Translations under genes and position numbers: made by a program
Origin: an uncultured Bacteroidales bacterium
GTDB lineage: Bacteria; Bacteroidota; Bacteroidia; Bacteroidales; UBA932
DNA: 39,248 nt
Assembly (NCBI GenBank): GCA_905235675.1
Contig: CAJONC010000012.1
Coordinates: forward strand, 1 to 39,248
Reading direction: 5' to 3'
Notes under the pieces: model-generated
Told to the model about the DNA's origin: nothing
What the model saw: the letters and a program-made list of their open reading frames with translations, nothing else
Database searches by the model: none
Shown here: in pieces, positions 7,583 through 15,954 of the stretch
Layout of the letters: every line of letters begins with the position of its first letter
Position numbering within the stretch: position 1 is the stretch's first letter

Positions 7583-7654
7583 CAACTTACTCCCATGCAC
7601 TTGTAGGTAAGACATGGGAGTAAAAGTTGAAAAAATTAAAACCTAAGTAGGTAA
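7583..7654. promoter_or_regulatory. Large dyad and spaced direct repeats upstream of the AraC-type gene
   Basis: CAACTTACTCCCATG (7583-7597) is matched on the other side by CATGGGAGTAAAAGTTG (7613-7629), a 15-bp stem interrupted by a 2-nt bulge. In addition GTAGGTAA occurs twice in direct orientation, at 7603-7610 and 7647-7654, 44 nt apart or about four helical turns. No T-run follows the dyad on either strand, so it does not look like a terminator. An operator read by the adjacent AraC-type protein is a reasonable inference. Confidence 0.45.
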
Positions 7655-7663
7655 AAAGAAATA

Positions 7664-8587
7664 CTACCCTTTTTTTATGGTATCGAATCCCTTGCCGTAA
7701 ACGCCTGTAACCGACGATACCGACAGGAACGCATCGGGATCAATGGACTTTACGAAACGCAGCAGGATATTCAGGTCGGTTTTCCTTGTAAGCACCATCA
7801 GGACCTCAGTTTCCTGTTTGGTATACCAGCCCTTGCCGTCGAGGACGGTCACTCCCCTGTGAAGGTCGTTGGTGATAGCGTCGGCTATCTCGGCATAGTT
7901 CTTTGAGAGTATGAACACCTGCACGCTTTGCTTGGATCCGGAAATCACAAGATCGAGCACCGTACTGTTTATCACTATCAGTATGAAACCGTACACCACG
8001 GTGGTAAGTTTCTCCACGAAGGGCATCAGGCTGCCGTCGGCCTTGAAAGAAGGGACCAGGAGCGACGCGAGGATGATAACCACATCCATCCACAGTATCA
8101 GCCTGCCCGGAGAGACGTTGCGGTATTTGTTCACCATAAGGGCGATGATGTCGGTACCTCCGGTGCTTCCGCCGGCAATCATGGTGACACCTATGCCGGA
8201 GCCTACCATTATGCCTCCCATTATGGTACTCATCAGTTTGCCGTTGTCGAGGGCTATCGCCCGGATGAAATCGAAGGGAATTACAGTCTGGAAGACGTTG
8301 AGACCTATGGCGGCGAGCACCGTGGCGTAGACGGTCCTCCCTCCGAAACTGGATCCGAGCACGAACAGGGCGGCTACGATAAGGCCGATGTTAACCACAA
8401 AATAGGTATAACCCATCTTGAAAACCCCGTGGGTTGCATACTGTATTATGGCAGAAAGGCCGGTGACTCCCCCGCCAACGAGATTGTTGGGCGCGAGGAA
8501 GATGCTCCATCCAAGCACATAGAGGAGTATCCCGAGAGTAATCAGGGCATAATCCTTTATAATGGAAAAAACGGGTTTCATGTTCAT
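7664..8587 (-). CDS. YitT-family membrane protein (DUF161/DUF2179), copy 2
   Basis: The 307-residue protein has about five or six hydrophobic helices in the first 210 residues (YitT/DUF161 domain). A soluble C-terminal DUF2179 domain follows (about 225-305), recognisable from GVTVLDGKGWYTKQETEVLM and the closing GVYGKGFDTI. The family is widespread and its transported substrate, if any, is not established. It overlaps the upstream paralogue by 4 nt (ATGA), so the two are co-translated. They share the whole architecture, including the [17 protein letters not shown] motif, so they arose by tandem duplication and may form a hetero-oligomer. Confidence 0.9.
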   Translation of the reverse strand: MNMKPVFSIIKDYALITLGILLYVLGWSIFLAPNNLVGGGVTGLSAIIQYATHGVFKMGYTYFVVNIGLIVAALFVLGSSFGGRTVYATVLAAIGLNVFQTVIPFDFIRAIALDNGKLMSTIMGGIMVGSGIGVTMIAGGSTGGTDIIALMVNKYRNVSPGRLILWMDVVIILASLLVPSFKADGSLMPFVEKLTTVVYGFILIVINSTVLDLVISGSKQSVQVFILSKNYAEIADAITNDLHRGVTVLDGKGWYTKQETEVLMVLTRKTDLNILLRFVKSIDPDAFLSVSSVTGVYGKGFDTIKKG

Positions 8588-9495
8588 CGGTCTTTTTTCT
8601 TTTTGATTCCGGCCTTGATCTCTTCGAAGCCCTCGCCATAAACGCCGCCCACCTGGGTGACCGACATAAAGGCATTGGGGTCACATTCCTTGATTACCTG
8701 CGTCACTTCCGACAATTCATTCTTGCGTATAAGCAGCAGCAGCACGTTGCGGTCGGCTTTGGTAAACCAGCCCTGGGCCTTAAGCACCGTCACACCGCGC
8801 TCCATCTTGACCGTTATGTAATCTGCAATATCAGAATAGCGCTTCGAGAACACCATAAGCTGTATGGTTCCCCTGTCGCCTACCACCACATAGTCTATCA
8901 CAAGGGCGAAGGTCGCCATCATTATAAAACCGTAAACCATGTCGGAGAATGACTTGTCCGGCAGAAGCAGCAGTGAAGAAATGATTATGAAGTCGCAAAT
9001 CAGGAACACTTTGCTCAGGGAAACAGGCCAGTACTTGTTCACCATCAGGGCGATTATGTCCGTGCCCCCGGTACTCCCGCCTCGGCGCAGTATGAATCCC
9101 ACGCCCACAGCTTCCAGCACGCCGGAGATTACAGGCACCATGACCTTCTCGCTAATATAGAAGAAATTCCCCGGCACGGCATGAACCCATTCCATTCCCG
9201 ACAACAGTCTCAGGGCGACCGTACTGATAATGATGCAGTATATCGTCCTGAATCCGAATCCTATGCCGAACGCCAGCACGGCGAGGATAATGAGTAGCGC
9301 ATTGATGACCATATAGGTATATGACGCAAGTATGGCGCCGTGCGTGGCATACTCGATCACGGTACAGATACCCATCAGCCCTCCCGCCGACATGCCGTTC
9401 GGAATCATGAACGCTTCCCAGGCGACGGCGAAAACAATGACTCCGAGAGTCATCACCAAATAGTCCCACAGGGTGGTCAGAACCTTGTTTTTCAT
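8584..9495 (-). CDS. YitT-family membrane protein (DUF161/DUF2179), copy 1
   Basis: This 303-residue paralogue of the next gene has the same layout: a hydrophobic N-terminal DUF161 region (about 1-210), the shared [20 protein letters not shown] motif near residue 140, and a C-terminal DUF2179 domain with [20 protein letters not shown] (about 230-250). The C-terminus ends in a lysine-rich tail. It overlaps leuS by 4 nt at its start and the second YitT gene by 4 nt at its end, so all three are translationally coupled. Link to leucyl-tRNA synthesis is not implied; this looks like operon sharing. Confidence 0.9.
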   Translation of the reverse strand: MKNKVLTTLWDYLVMTLGVIVFAVAWEAFMIPNGMSAGGLMGICTVIEYATHGAILASYTYMVINALLIILAVLAFGIGFGFRTIYCIIISTVALRLLSGMEWVHAVPGNFFYISEKVMVPVISGVLEAVGVGFILRRGGSTGGTDIIALMVNKYWPVSLSKVFLICDFIIISSLLLLPDKSFSDMVYGFIMMATFALVIDYVVVGDRGTIQLMVFSKRYSDIADYITVKMERGVTVLKAQGWFTKADRNVLLLLIRKNELSEVTQVIKECDPNAFMSVTQVGGVYGEGFEEIKAGIKKKKDR

Positions 9496-12224
9496 TTCAG
9501 TACTACATTTACTATTCTACCCGGAACGACTATCACCTTCATTATGCTCTGATCCCCCACATATTTTGCCGTCTGGTCGAGGGCGCGCACCCTGGCCTCC
9601 ACCTCGGCCGGAGCCGCAGACTTGGGCATATCGACAGTAAAACGGGTCTTTCCGTTGAACGAAACGGGATAAGTCACCGAATCCTCGACGGTATAAGCCT
9701 CCACGTATTCGGGGAAGTTTGCATCCACCACGCTGCCTTCATTGCCCAGGTCGTGCCAGAGTTCCTCTGCAATGTGCGGGGCGAAAGGAGAAAGCAGGAT
9801 CACCAGGGGTTCGAGCACCTCGCAGCTGTGGCATCCGAGTTCGGTAAGTTCGTTCACCGCAATCATGAAAGCGCTGATAGTGGTGTTGTAGGAGAAGTTT
9901 TCTATGTCTTCCTCCTCCTTTGCGATGAGCTTGTGCAGGGACTTGAGCGCCTGGGGAGAAGCTTTTTCGTCCGTAACTATAAAGGAGTCGCGGTCGTGGT
10001 AGAGTCTCCAGAACTTGCGCAGGAACCTGTTCACTCCGTCTATTCCCTTGGTATCCCAGGGTTTGCTCTGCTCCACGGGCCCGAGGAACATTTCATAAAG
10101 ACGCAGGGTGTCGGCGCCGTAACTGTCGCAGATGTCATCGGGATTCACCACGTTGTACATGCTCTTGCTCATCTTCTCCACAGCCCATCCGCAGATGTAT
10201 TCACCGTCCTCGAGTATGAATTCGGCATCCTTGTATTCAGGGCGCCAGGCCTTGAAGGCTTCAAGGTCGAGGCGGTCGTTGCGGACTATGTTGATGTCCA
10301 CATGTATTTCGGTGGTTTCGTATTTGTCCCTGAGGCCGAGGGACACGAAGGTGTTCGTGCCGACAATGCGGTACACGAAATTGGACCGTCCCTGAATCAT
10401 TCCCTGGTTCACCAGCTTGCGGAAAGGCTCATCTTCGCAGACATAGCCGAGGTCGTAGAGGAACTTGTTCCAGAATCTGGAATAAATCAGATGGCCGGTT
10501 GCGTGCTCGGTTCCTCCGACATAAAGGTCCACATTGCGCCAGTAGCGGTCGGCTTCGGCCCCGACGAGGGCCCTGTCGTTGTGGGGATCCATGTAACGCA
10601 GATAATAGGCGCTGGATCCGGCAAAACCGGGCATGGTGCAGGTTTCGAGGGGATATCCCTTATAGTTCCAGTCTTTGGCGCGTGCGAGGGGCGGCTCGCC
10701 GTTCTTCGACTTGTAGGAGTCAATCTCGGGAAGGACCAGAGGCAGGTCTTCGTCGGGAACGGGAGTGGCGATGCCGTCTTTGTAGTAGATGGGGAAAGGC
10801 TCTCCCCAGTAGCGCTGGCGGGAGAAGATGGCGTCGCGCAGACGGTAATTGGTCTTGCGCCTTCCGAGCCCGTGGGCCTCCACATAATCCTTGGCGGCCT
10901 CGATGGCGTCTTTGACATCCATTCCGTTCAGGAATCCGGAGTTTATCATCACTCCTTCCTTGGCGTCGAAACTCTGTTCGCTCACGTCGGCACCCTCTAT
11001 CAGGGGGATGATGGGCAGGCCGAACTTCTTTGCGAAGGCGTAGTCGCGGCTGTCATGCGCGGGGACGGCCATTATTGCACCGGTTCCATAGCCTGCAAGC
11101 ACATACTCCGATATCCATATAGGAACCTTTTCTCCTGTAAGCGGATTGATTCCGTACGAGCCCGAGAACACGCCGGTAACGCTCTTGGTCTCGGCAATGC
11201 GCTCACGCTCAGTCTTTTTCCGGACTTCTTTTATGTAAGCCTCAACCTCCTCCTTCTGCTCGGGAGCGGTGAGCTCATCCACGAGTTCGCTTTCGGGGGC
11301 AAGTACCATGAAGGTGACACCGAATACGGTGTCCGCCCTCGTGGTGAAGATGGTTACAGGCTTGTGTACGTCGCCGCAGACGGTATCGAACACCATTTCC
11401 GTTCCTTCGCTCCTGCCTATCCAGTTGCGCTGCATCTCCTTCAGGGAATCGCTCCAGTCGAGTTCGTCCAGCGATTTCAGCAGCCTTTCGGCATAGGCCG
11501 ACACGCGGAGCTGCCACTGCGTCATCTTCTTCTGCTCCACGGGGAAACCTCCGCGCACCGAAAGCCCGTCCTTCACCTCGTCATTGGCAAGCACGGTACC
11601 GAGGCCTTCGCACCAGTTGACAGATGTTTCTCCCTGATATGCAATACGGTAGCGCATCAATATATCGGACTTTTCCTTTTCGGAAGCCTTTTTCCAATCC
11701 GCAGGCGTGATATCGTCCCAGCCAGTGGTTTCAAATTTGGCAATCAGTTCATTGATTGGACGGGCCTTGTCCATTTCGGGATCGTACCAGCTCTTGAACA
11801 TGCGCAGGAAAGCCCACTGCGTCCACTTGTAATAGTCGGGATCACAGGTACGGAAAGAACGGTCCCAGTCGTACGAAAAGCCTATGCGGTCAAGCTGCGA
11901 GCGGTAGCGCGCGACATTGTCGGTGGTTGTCTTCTCGGGATGCTGCCCTGTCTGTATGGCATACTGCTCGGCCGGCAGGCCGAATGCGTCGTATCCCATG
12001 GGGTGCAGCACGTTAAAGCCCTTCAGCCTCTTGTATCTTGAATAAATGTCGCTTGCTATATACCCGAGGGGATGCCCCACGTGAAGCCCCGCCCCCGAAG
12101 GGTAGGGGAACATGTCAAGCACGTAGAACTTGGGCCTGGAAGGGTCTTCCTCCACATGGTAGGTCTTGTCTTCGGCCCAGCGTTCCTGCCACTTCTTTTC
12201 AATCTTCCTGAAATCGTAATCCAT
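9492..12224 (-). CDS. leuS: Leucine--tRNA ligase
   Basis: LeuRS charges tRNA-Leu and edits mis-charged tRNA. The 910-residue length and domain order fit class Ia LeuRS: the HIGH-type signature HVGH at residues 48-51, the CP1 editing insertion in the middle (with [20 protein letters not shown] near 390), the KMSKS signature near residue 685, then the anticodon-binding and C-terminal domains. The FDAKEGV and [21 protein letters not shown] segments are also typical. The ATG at 12224 follows the M28-like gene by 12 nt, and the stop overlaps the first YitT gene (ATGA). It is the third gene of the minus-strand unit that begins at 13970. Confidence 0.98.
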   Translation of the reverse strand: MDYDFRKIEKKWQERWAEDKTYHVEEDPSRPKFYVLDMFPYPSGAGLHVGHPLGYIASDIYSRYKRLKGFNVLHPMGYDAFGLPAEQYAIQTGQHPEKTTTDNVARYRSQLDRIGFSYDWDRSFRTCDPDYYKWTQWAFLRMFKSWYDPEMDKARPINELIAKFETTGWDDITPADWKKASEKEKSDILMRYRIAYQGETSVNWCEGLGTVLANDEVKDGLSVRGGFPVEQKKMTQWQLRVSAYAERLLKSLDELDWSDSLKEMQRNWIGRSEGTEMVFDTVCGDVHKPVTIFTTRADTVFGVTFMVLAPESELVDELTAPEQKEEVEAYIKEVRKKTERERIAETKSVTGVFSGSYGINPLTGEKVPIWISEYVLAGYGTGAIMAVPAHDSRDYAFAKKFGLPIIPLIEGADVSEQSFDAKEGVMINSGFLNGMDVKDAIEAAKDYVEAHGLGRRKTNYRLRDAIFSRQRYWGEPFPIYYKDGIATPVPDEDLPLVLPEIDSYKSKNGEPPLARAKDWNYKGYPLETCTMPGFAGSSAYYLRYMDPHNDRALVGAEADRYWRNVDLYVGGTEHATGHLIYSRFWNKFLYDLGYVCEDEPFRKLVNQGMIQGRSNFVYRIVGTNTFVSLGLRDKYETTEIHVDINIVRNDRLDLEAFKAWRPEYKDAEFILEDGEYICGWAVEKMSKSMYNVVNPDDICDSYGADTLRLYEMFLGPVEQSKPWDTKGIDGVNRFLRKFWRLYHDRDSFIVTDEKASPQALKSLHKLIAKEEEDIENFSYNTTISAFMIAVNELTELGCHSCEVLEPLVILLSPFAPHIAEELWHDLGNEGSVVDANFPEYVEAYTVEDSVTYPVSFNGKTRFTVDMPKSAAPAEVEARVRALDQTAKYVGDQSIMKVIVVPGRIVNVVLK

Positions 12225-12236
12225 ATTTATCCGTTG

Positions 12237-13439
12237 TTATTTCTTTTCAAGGCGGAATTCCACATCCACCGTAATTTTGGTTTTCACAGGCCTTCCGTCG
12301 AGTTTGCCAGGTTTCCAGTCGGGAGACGCCTCCACTACCCTGACCGCCTCGGCATCGAGCGAGGGATAGACGCCCTTCTCAACCCGCACATCGGTCATCT
12401 TGCCCTTTTCGTCTATAACGAAACTCAGCCTGACCTTGCCCCTGATTGCATTCTCAAGGGCATCCTGGGGATAACGTAGATATGCGTACACCCATTTTGT
12501 GAGGAAGTAACGGGGGTCGGAAGAGCCGAGGAAACGCGGCTTCTGGTCGCATTCGGAGAAATATACCAGAGGTATGTCGCTGTCGTAGCCGTCCGGCTTG
12601 AACTTCGGTGCCGGTGCGGTGGAAAGGGCTATGCAGAAATTATGTATATACTCCCCCTGCCTTTCGAGTTCGGCGAACTCCATAGAATCTATCTCCGGCC
12701 TGTACTGCATTCCCGCCCTGCGGGTGGTGAACATTACCGAAGGAACTTCGAAGGCATGGAAAGAGCGGAGGTCGCTCATGCCAGGTTCGCTGGCTACCAC
12801 TTCGGGGCGGGCGGGCTGGAGTTCGGATGACACCGCGGCAATCAGCCTGTTGAGATCGGCATTGGACCCCGTGAAGGCATAGAATCCCTTGTTGGGGTTG
12901 TCAAAGAAATCCAGGCTTATGTAGGCATCGATATCCCTGGGGAAATAGAATGACCTGTTGAGAAAGTACCACGAACCCGCATTGTCCTGCGAGGCTCCTC
13001 CGAATGCAGCCACCACTATGCTCCTGCCCGTCAGGACCCTGGTGGTGCTTAGCTTGGATGCCAGCCTCAGCAGCAGTGCGAGCGACGCTGAATTTTCGGC
13101 TGAAAGGGAGGTACCAAGCACTATGTACCTGGACTTGAGGGACTTGTCGAATCCGGGAATTATACCCACTACATTGCGGAACGACAGGGTATCCCCCGCC
13201 TCGCCGACTATGCCGAAATTCTCCATCTCGGAGCTTTCGAGCAGTTCCACTCCGTATGCTTTGAGATGTGACGCCACAAAGGCGGCTGTCGCAGCCTCGT
13301 CTTTCAGGGCGGCTATCGAATCGGCGCATTCCCGCAGCGAAACGGTCTCTTCGTCTTCGTACAGTTCGGAATAACCCTGCGCCGCAGCAGGGGCGAGGCT
13401 CCATACCAGGGCTGTCAGGAAAACCGCAAGTTTCTTCAT
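12237..13439 (-). CDS. Degenerate M28-like peptidase fused to a TonB C-terminal domain
   Basis: The 400-residue protein has a cleavable Sec signal (about 1-21, ending AAAQ). An M28 aminopeptidase-like fold follows (about 35-275), then a TonB C-terminal domain (about 308-400, with IRGKVRLSFVIDEKGKMTDV and the PDWKPGKLDGRPVKTKITV end). In the M28 part the metal-binding pieces look lost: the HxD motif reads GTSLS, the GAxDN motif reads AENSA, the EE motif reads GGASQ, and the late His position reads SDL. It is therefore probably not an active peptidase. Unlike normal TonB it has no N-terminal membrane anchor, so it would be a free periplasmic protein. It lies 3 nt after the SPOR lipoprotein gene and 12 nt before leuS. 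TonB-like energy transduction is unlikely without an anchor; a binding role is more plausible. Confidence 0.8.
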   Translation of the reverse strand: MKKLAVFLTALVWSLAPAAAQGYSELYEDEETVSLRECADSIAALKDEAATAAFVASHLKAYGVELLESSEMENFGIVGEAGDTLSFRNVVGIIPGFDKSLKSRYIVLGTSLSAENSASLALLLRLASKLSTTRVLTGRSIVVAAFGGASQDNAGSWYFLNRSFYFPRDIDAYISLDFFDNPNKGFYAFTGSNADLNRLIAAVSSELQPARPEVVASEPGMSDLRSFHAFEVPSVMFTTRRAGMQYRPEIDSMEFAELERQGEYIHNFCIALSTAPAPKFKPDGYDSDIPLVYFSECDQKPRFLGSSDPRYFLTKWVYAYLRYPQDALENAIRGKVRLSFVIDEKGKMTDVRVEKGVYPSLDAEAVRVVEASPDWKPGKLDGRPVKTKITVDVEFRLEKK

Positions 13440-13442
13440 AAT

Positions 13443-13970
13443 CTATTCATTTACAAGAATCCACACATCTTTGGGGCAGAACGCTTCGGCCCTTACCCGC
13501 TGCAGATTATCCCATAAATGTGCCAAAGTGTCGGTGCCGCAGACCCCTACGGCGGTAAATCCGTTTCCGTACGGGATCTTTACGCTTTCGTAACCTGCAG
13601 CCTCGATTTTGGAAGCCATGTATGAAGCATTGTCGGTGCTGGAGAACGCCCCGACTATGATGTAGTACCTGTGTCCGAGGGCGGACGCATCCACCCTCCT
13701 GAGGCTGGCGGTGGAAAGTATCATCTCTCCGGATTCCTTGAAACGGTCGACAAGCAGGAGAGAATCCGCGAGAGCCTTCTCCACCTGCCTGAGGGAATCC
13801 ACCCTCGCCTGATGGGCGGCCTGTTCACGCTCGATCAACTCACGCTTGGCCTCAATCTCCTGCGAGGTCGGACGCCCAGCCAGCTTGCGGAAACTGTCGC
13901 AGGAGCAGGCAAGCATCACCCCGCACGCAAGTGCGAGGGCAGGCAGCGAAAATCTGACCATTCCTTTCAT
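13443..13970 (-). CDS. SPOR-domain lipoprotein
   Basis: The 175-residue product has a signal peptide and a lipobox-like LACSC (Cys near residue 22-24). A charged coiled-coil segment follows (about 35-75, rich in Glu/Arg/Gln), then a C-terminal SPOR domain (about 100-170) with HRYYIIVGAFSSTDNASYMA and the typical KIPYGNGFTAVGV strand. SPOR domains bind denuded peptidoglycan at division sites, so a role in cell-wall or division is likely. The ATG at 13970 gives the better lipoprotein signal; an upstream TTG at 13979 lies inside the -7 box. It heads the minus-strand unit continuing into the M28-like fusion and leuS. Confidence 0.85.
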   Translation of the reverse strand: MKGMVRFSLPALALACGVMLACSCDSFRKLAGRPTSQEIEAKRELIEREQAAHQARVDSLRQVEKALADSLLLVDRFKESGEMILSTASLRRVDASALGHRYYIIVGAFSSTDNASYMASKIEAAGYESVKIPYGNGFTAVGVCGTDTLAHLWDNLQRVRAEAFCPKDVWILVNE

Positions 13971-13976
13971 AACACG

Positions 13977-14011
13977 CAAATTTAATAAAAGTATTTCTAC
14001 TCCGACTCAAA
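13977..14011 (-). promoter_or_regulatory. Promoter of the SPOR-M28-leuS-yitT operon, leaderless layout
   Basis: On the minus strand TTTG (14011-14008) and TAAATTTG (13984-13977) are 23 nt apart, at the upper end of the accepted spacing. The -7 box is only 6 nt from the ATG at 13970, so the mRNA should be leaderless or nearly so. The -33 lies inside the end of phoH. Confidence 0.6.
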
Positions 14012-14932
14012 GGCCTTCACAATTTTGCTTACAAGCGGATGACGGACTATGTCCGCCTCGCTGAAATTCACGACCGCCACTCCTTTCAGGTCCTGGACCA
14101 GCTTGATTCCGCGAAGCAGGCCCGAATCTTCCTTGTGCGGCAGGTCTATCTGGGTGGCGTCGCCGGTCACTATGAATTTTGCATTGGTGCCCATGCGGGT
14201 GAGGAACATCTTGAGCTGCCCCATATTCGTGTTCTGCGCCTCGTCCAGAATCACGCAGGCCCCGTCGAGGGTACGTCCGCGCATGTATGCAAGGGGCGCT
14301 ATCTGGATGGTGCCGCTGGCTATGAATTCCTGGAGTTTGCGGGGAGGAATCATGTCGCCGAGCGCGTCGTAAAGCGGCTGGAGATAGGGGTCGAGCTTGT
14401 CTTTGAGGTCTCCCGGAAGGAAACCCAGCCTCTCCCCCGCCTCGACTGCAGGACGGGTGAGGATGATGCGCTTGACTTCCCTGTTCTTGAGGGCGCGGAC
14501 GGCGAGGGCTATCGCGATATAGGTCTTTCCTGTACCTGCGGGGCCGGTGGCGAAGATGAGGTCGTTTCCGAAATATGCCTTGACCATTTTTTCCTGATTG
14601 GCATTGCGGGCACGTATGGCCTTGCCTTCGTTGGTATGCACTATTACGGCATTGCCCTGGCTTGCGAGGGCAGGAGTGCTGCTCCTTCCAGCGAACAGGT
14701 CCTCCACGTCGTAAACTGTAAGATTCAGTTTGCGGCTGCGCACCGCCACGAGTTCGGCGAACTTCTTTTCAAAATCGGCAATCTCTTCCGCATCGCCCTC
14801 CAGATGCAGTTCATTGCCCTTTCCGCTTACCTCCACCCCGGGGTAGTAGGTACAGAATTCATTCAGGATTCTGTTGCCGGCGCCAAGTATGCCGACAGGA
14901 TCGGCGGTATCGAGGATAATAGTTTTAGTCAT
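13997..14932 (-). CDS. phoH: PhoH-family ATPase
   Basis: The 311-residue protein has an N-terminal KH-like region (about 1-100) and a PhoH P-loop ATPase domain (about 110-305). The Walker A motif is FATGPAGTGKTYIA (near 130-145), the Walker B motif is CVILDEAQNTN (near 230), and the sensor-like FIVTGDATQIDLP follows. PhoH/PhoL proteins are ATP-binding proteins tied to phosphate stress and RNA metabolism. Its ATG overlaps the stop of the CapA-like gene (ATGA). It is the last gene of the gyrA-TPR-capA-phoH unit; ybeY, a frequent partner elsewhere, is not next to it. Confidence 0.94.
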   Translation of the reverse strand: MTKTIILDTADPVGILGAGNRILNEFCTYYPGVEVSGKGNELHLEGDAEEIADFEKKFAELVAVRSRKLNLTVYDVEDLFAGRSSTPALASQGNAVIVHTNEGKAIRARNANQEKMVKAYFGNDLIFATGPAGTGKTYIAIALAVRALKNREVKRIILTRPAVEAGERLGFLPGDLKDKLDPYLQPLYDALGDMIPPRKLQEFIASGTIQIAPLAYMRGRTLDGACVILDEAQNTNMGQLKMFLTRMGTNAKFIVTGDATQIDLPHKEDSGLLRGIKLVQDLKGVAVVNFSEADIVRHPLVSKIVKAFESE

Positions 14933-15915
14933 TGTATGCCAGTTGCTTTTTTTACTCTTTCAAGTGTATTTATCATATTGTCGTAATCCGAGGCATCCTT
15001 CCATTCCGGACGCCTGCCCGTCCACTCGTCCACGAAAATGGTCCGGTATCCGTCGCCAAGCTTCCCCGGAAGGGTGCACCACATGAAGCGCAGTTCCGGC
15101 TCAAGCACCCTGCAGCTGCCGCTCACCCTTTTATGCTCTATGCGCAGTATGGCCGCGAGCTCCAGCCTGGTATATTCAGCGCTCATGTTCGACACTGCAT
15201 TCCCGAGCGAATAAATCACCGGCACTCCGGAGATATGGGTGGTGTCCTGCACCACATGCGGATGGGCGCCAACCACCGCATCGGCCCCCCATTCCACAAG
15301 CCTGTGCGCCCAGGCTTCCTGGGAGTCATTGTGACTCAGCACGTATTCGTCTCCCCAGTGCGGAAGGGCAATCACCACGTCCGCGTTCTCCCTCGCCCTT
15401 TTCATCTGCCTGCGTATCTCCGCTTCATTCATGCGGCTCACTTTGGGATAGGGAGAGGCGGAAGACGCATTGGTGCCATAGGTAAAGTTCACGAGCGCCA
15501 GTTTCACTCCTCCCACCCTTAGTATCAAGGGATTGATCCTGTAATACTGTTCCTCGTCCAAGCCGCTTCCGGTGAACAAGGCATACTGCCTCAGCGTGCG
15601 TTCCAGCCCCCTGTCCCCCTTGTCGAGGATGTGGTTGTTAGCAGTCAGCAGCACGTCCGTCCCTGCATCCAGTATGCTCTGCAGATAGGAATCCGGAGCG
15701 CTGAAAGCGGGATACCCTGTATATGGCCTGCCGGCAAGGGTGAATTCCGCATTGGCGATGCAAAGGTCGGCGGACTTCAGCCCGTGTTCAATCCCGCTCA
15801 GGAACAGGCTGTGGTCATACTCCATCTGCCTGCTGTGCATCATCACGTCTCCGATAATGCAGACGCTTACCGTATCAGCAGGATCCGCCGCAGGTGGAAG
15901 CTGCGGCGGAAGCAA
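14929..15915 (-). CDS. CapA-family phosphoesterase-like protein (start uncertain)
   Basis: The protein matches the CapA/PgsA family (PF09587), calcineurin-like metallophosphoesterases first known from poly-gamma-glutamate capsule synthesis. Visible motifs are CIIGDVMMHSRQ, NAEFTLAG, TANNHILDKG, ALPHWGDEY, VVGAHPHVVQ and IYSLGN, which carry the Asp, Asn and His metal ligands in the usual order. No capsule genes are nearby, so the true substrate is open. The only legal start is a TTG at 15915, which would give 328 residues and no signal peptide. In the same frame the sequence runs open back to the TAA of the TPR gene and encodes KHRLIILAILIQVLLPP, an evident signal peptide. The real start is therefore probably at 15954, where the codon is AAG instead of ATG. 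It overlaps phoH by 4 nt. Confidence 0.82.
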   Translation of the reverse strand: MLPPQLPPAADPADTVSVCIIGDVMMHSRQMEYDHSLFLSGIEHGLKSADLCIANAEFTLAGRPYTGYPAFSAPDSYLQSILDAGTDVLLTANNHILDKGDRGLERTLRQYALFTGSGLDEEQYYRINPLILRVGGVKLALVNFTYGTNASSASPYPKVSRMNEAEIRRQMKRARENADVVIALPHWGDEYVLSHNDSQEAWAHRLVEWGADAVVGAHPHVVQDTTHISGVPVIYSLGNAVSNMSAEYTRLELAAILRIEHKRVSGSCRVLEPELRFMWCTLPGKLGDGYRTIFVDEWTGRRPEWKDASDYDNMINTLERVKKATGIQ

Positions 15916-15954
15916 AACCTGTATGAGTATGGCAAGAATTATAAGCCTGTGCTT

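Noticed and set aside
7613..7615. ATG as the start of the AraC-type gene.
   Set aside because: It lies inside the arm of the large inverted repeat and upstream of the likely -7 box. The membrane helix starts right after the ATG at 7549.
9753..12041. Very long open frame (about 760 codons) antisense to leuS, with similar ones antisense to gyrA (17651-19867), dnaK (4263-5837), the TPR gene (15631-17298) and the M6 gene (1651-3480).
   Set aside because: For leuS, gyrA and dnaK I checked that the antisense frame is aligned codon for codon with the real gene. Stops there can only come from TTA, CTA and TCA codons, which these GC-rich genes avoid. The antisense proteins show no recognisable domains, while the sense genes are clear.
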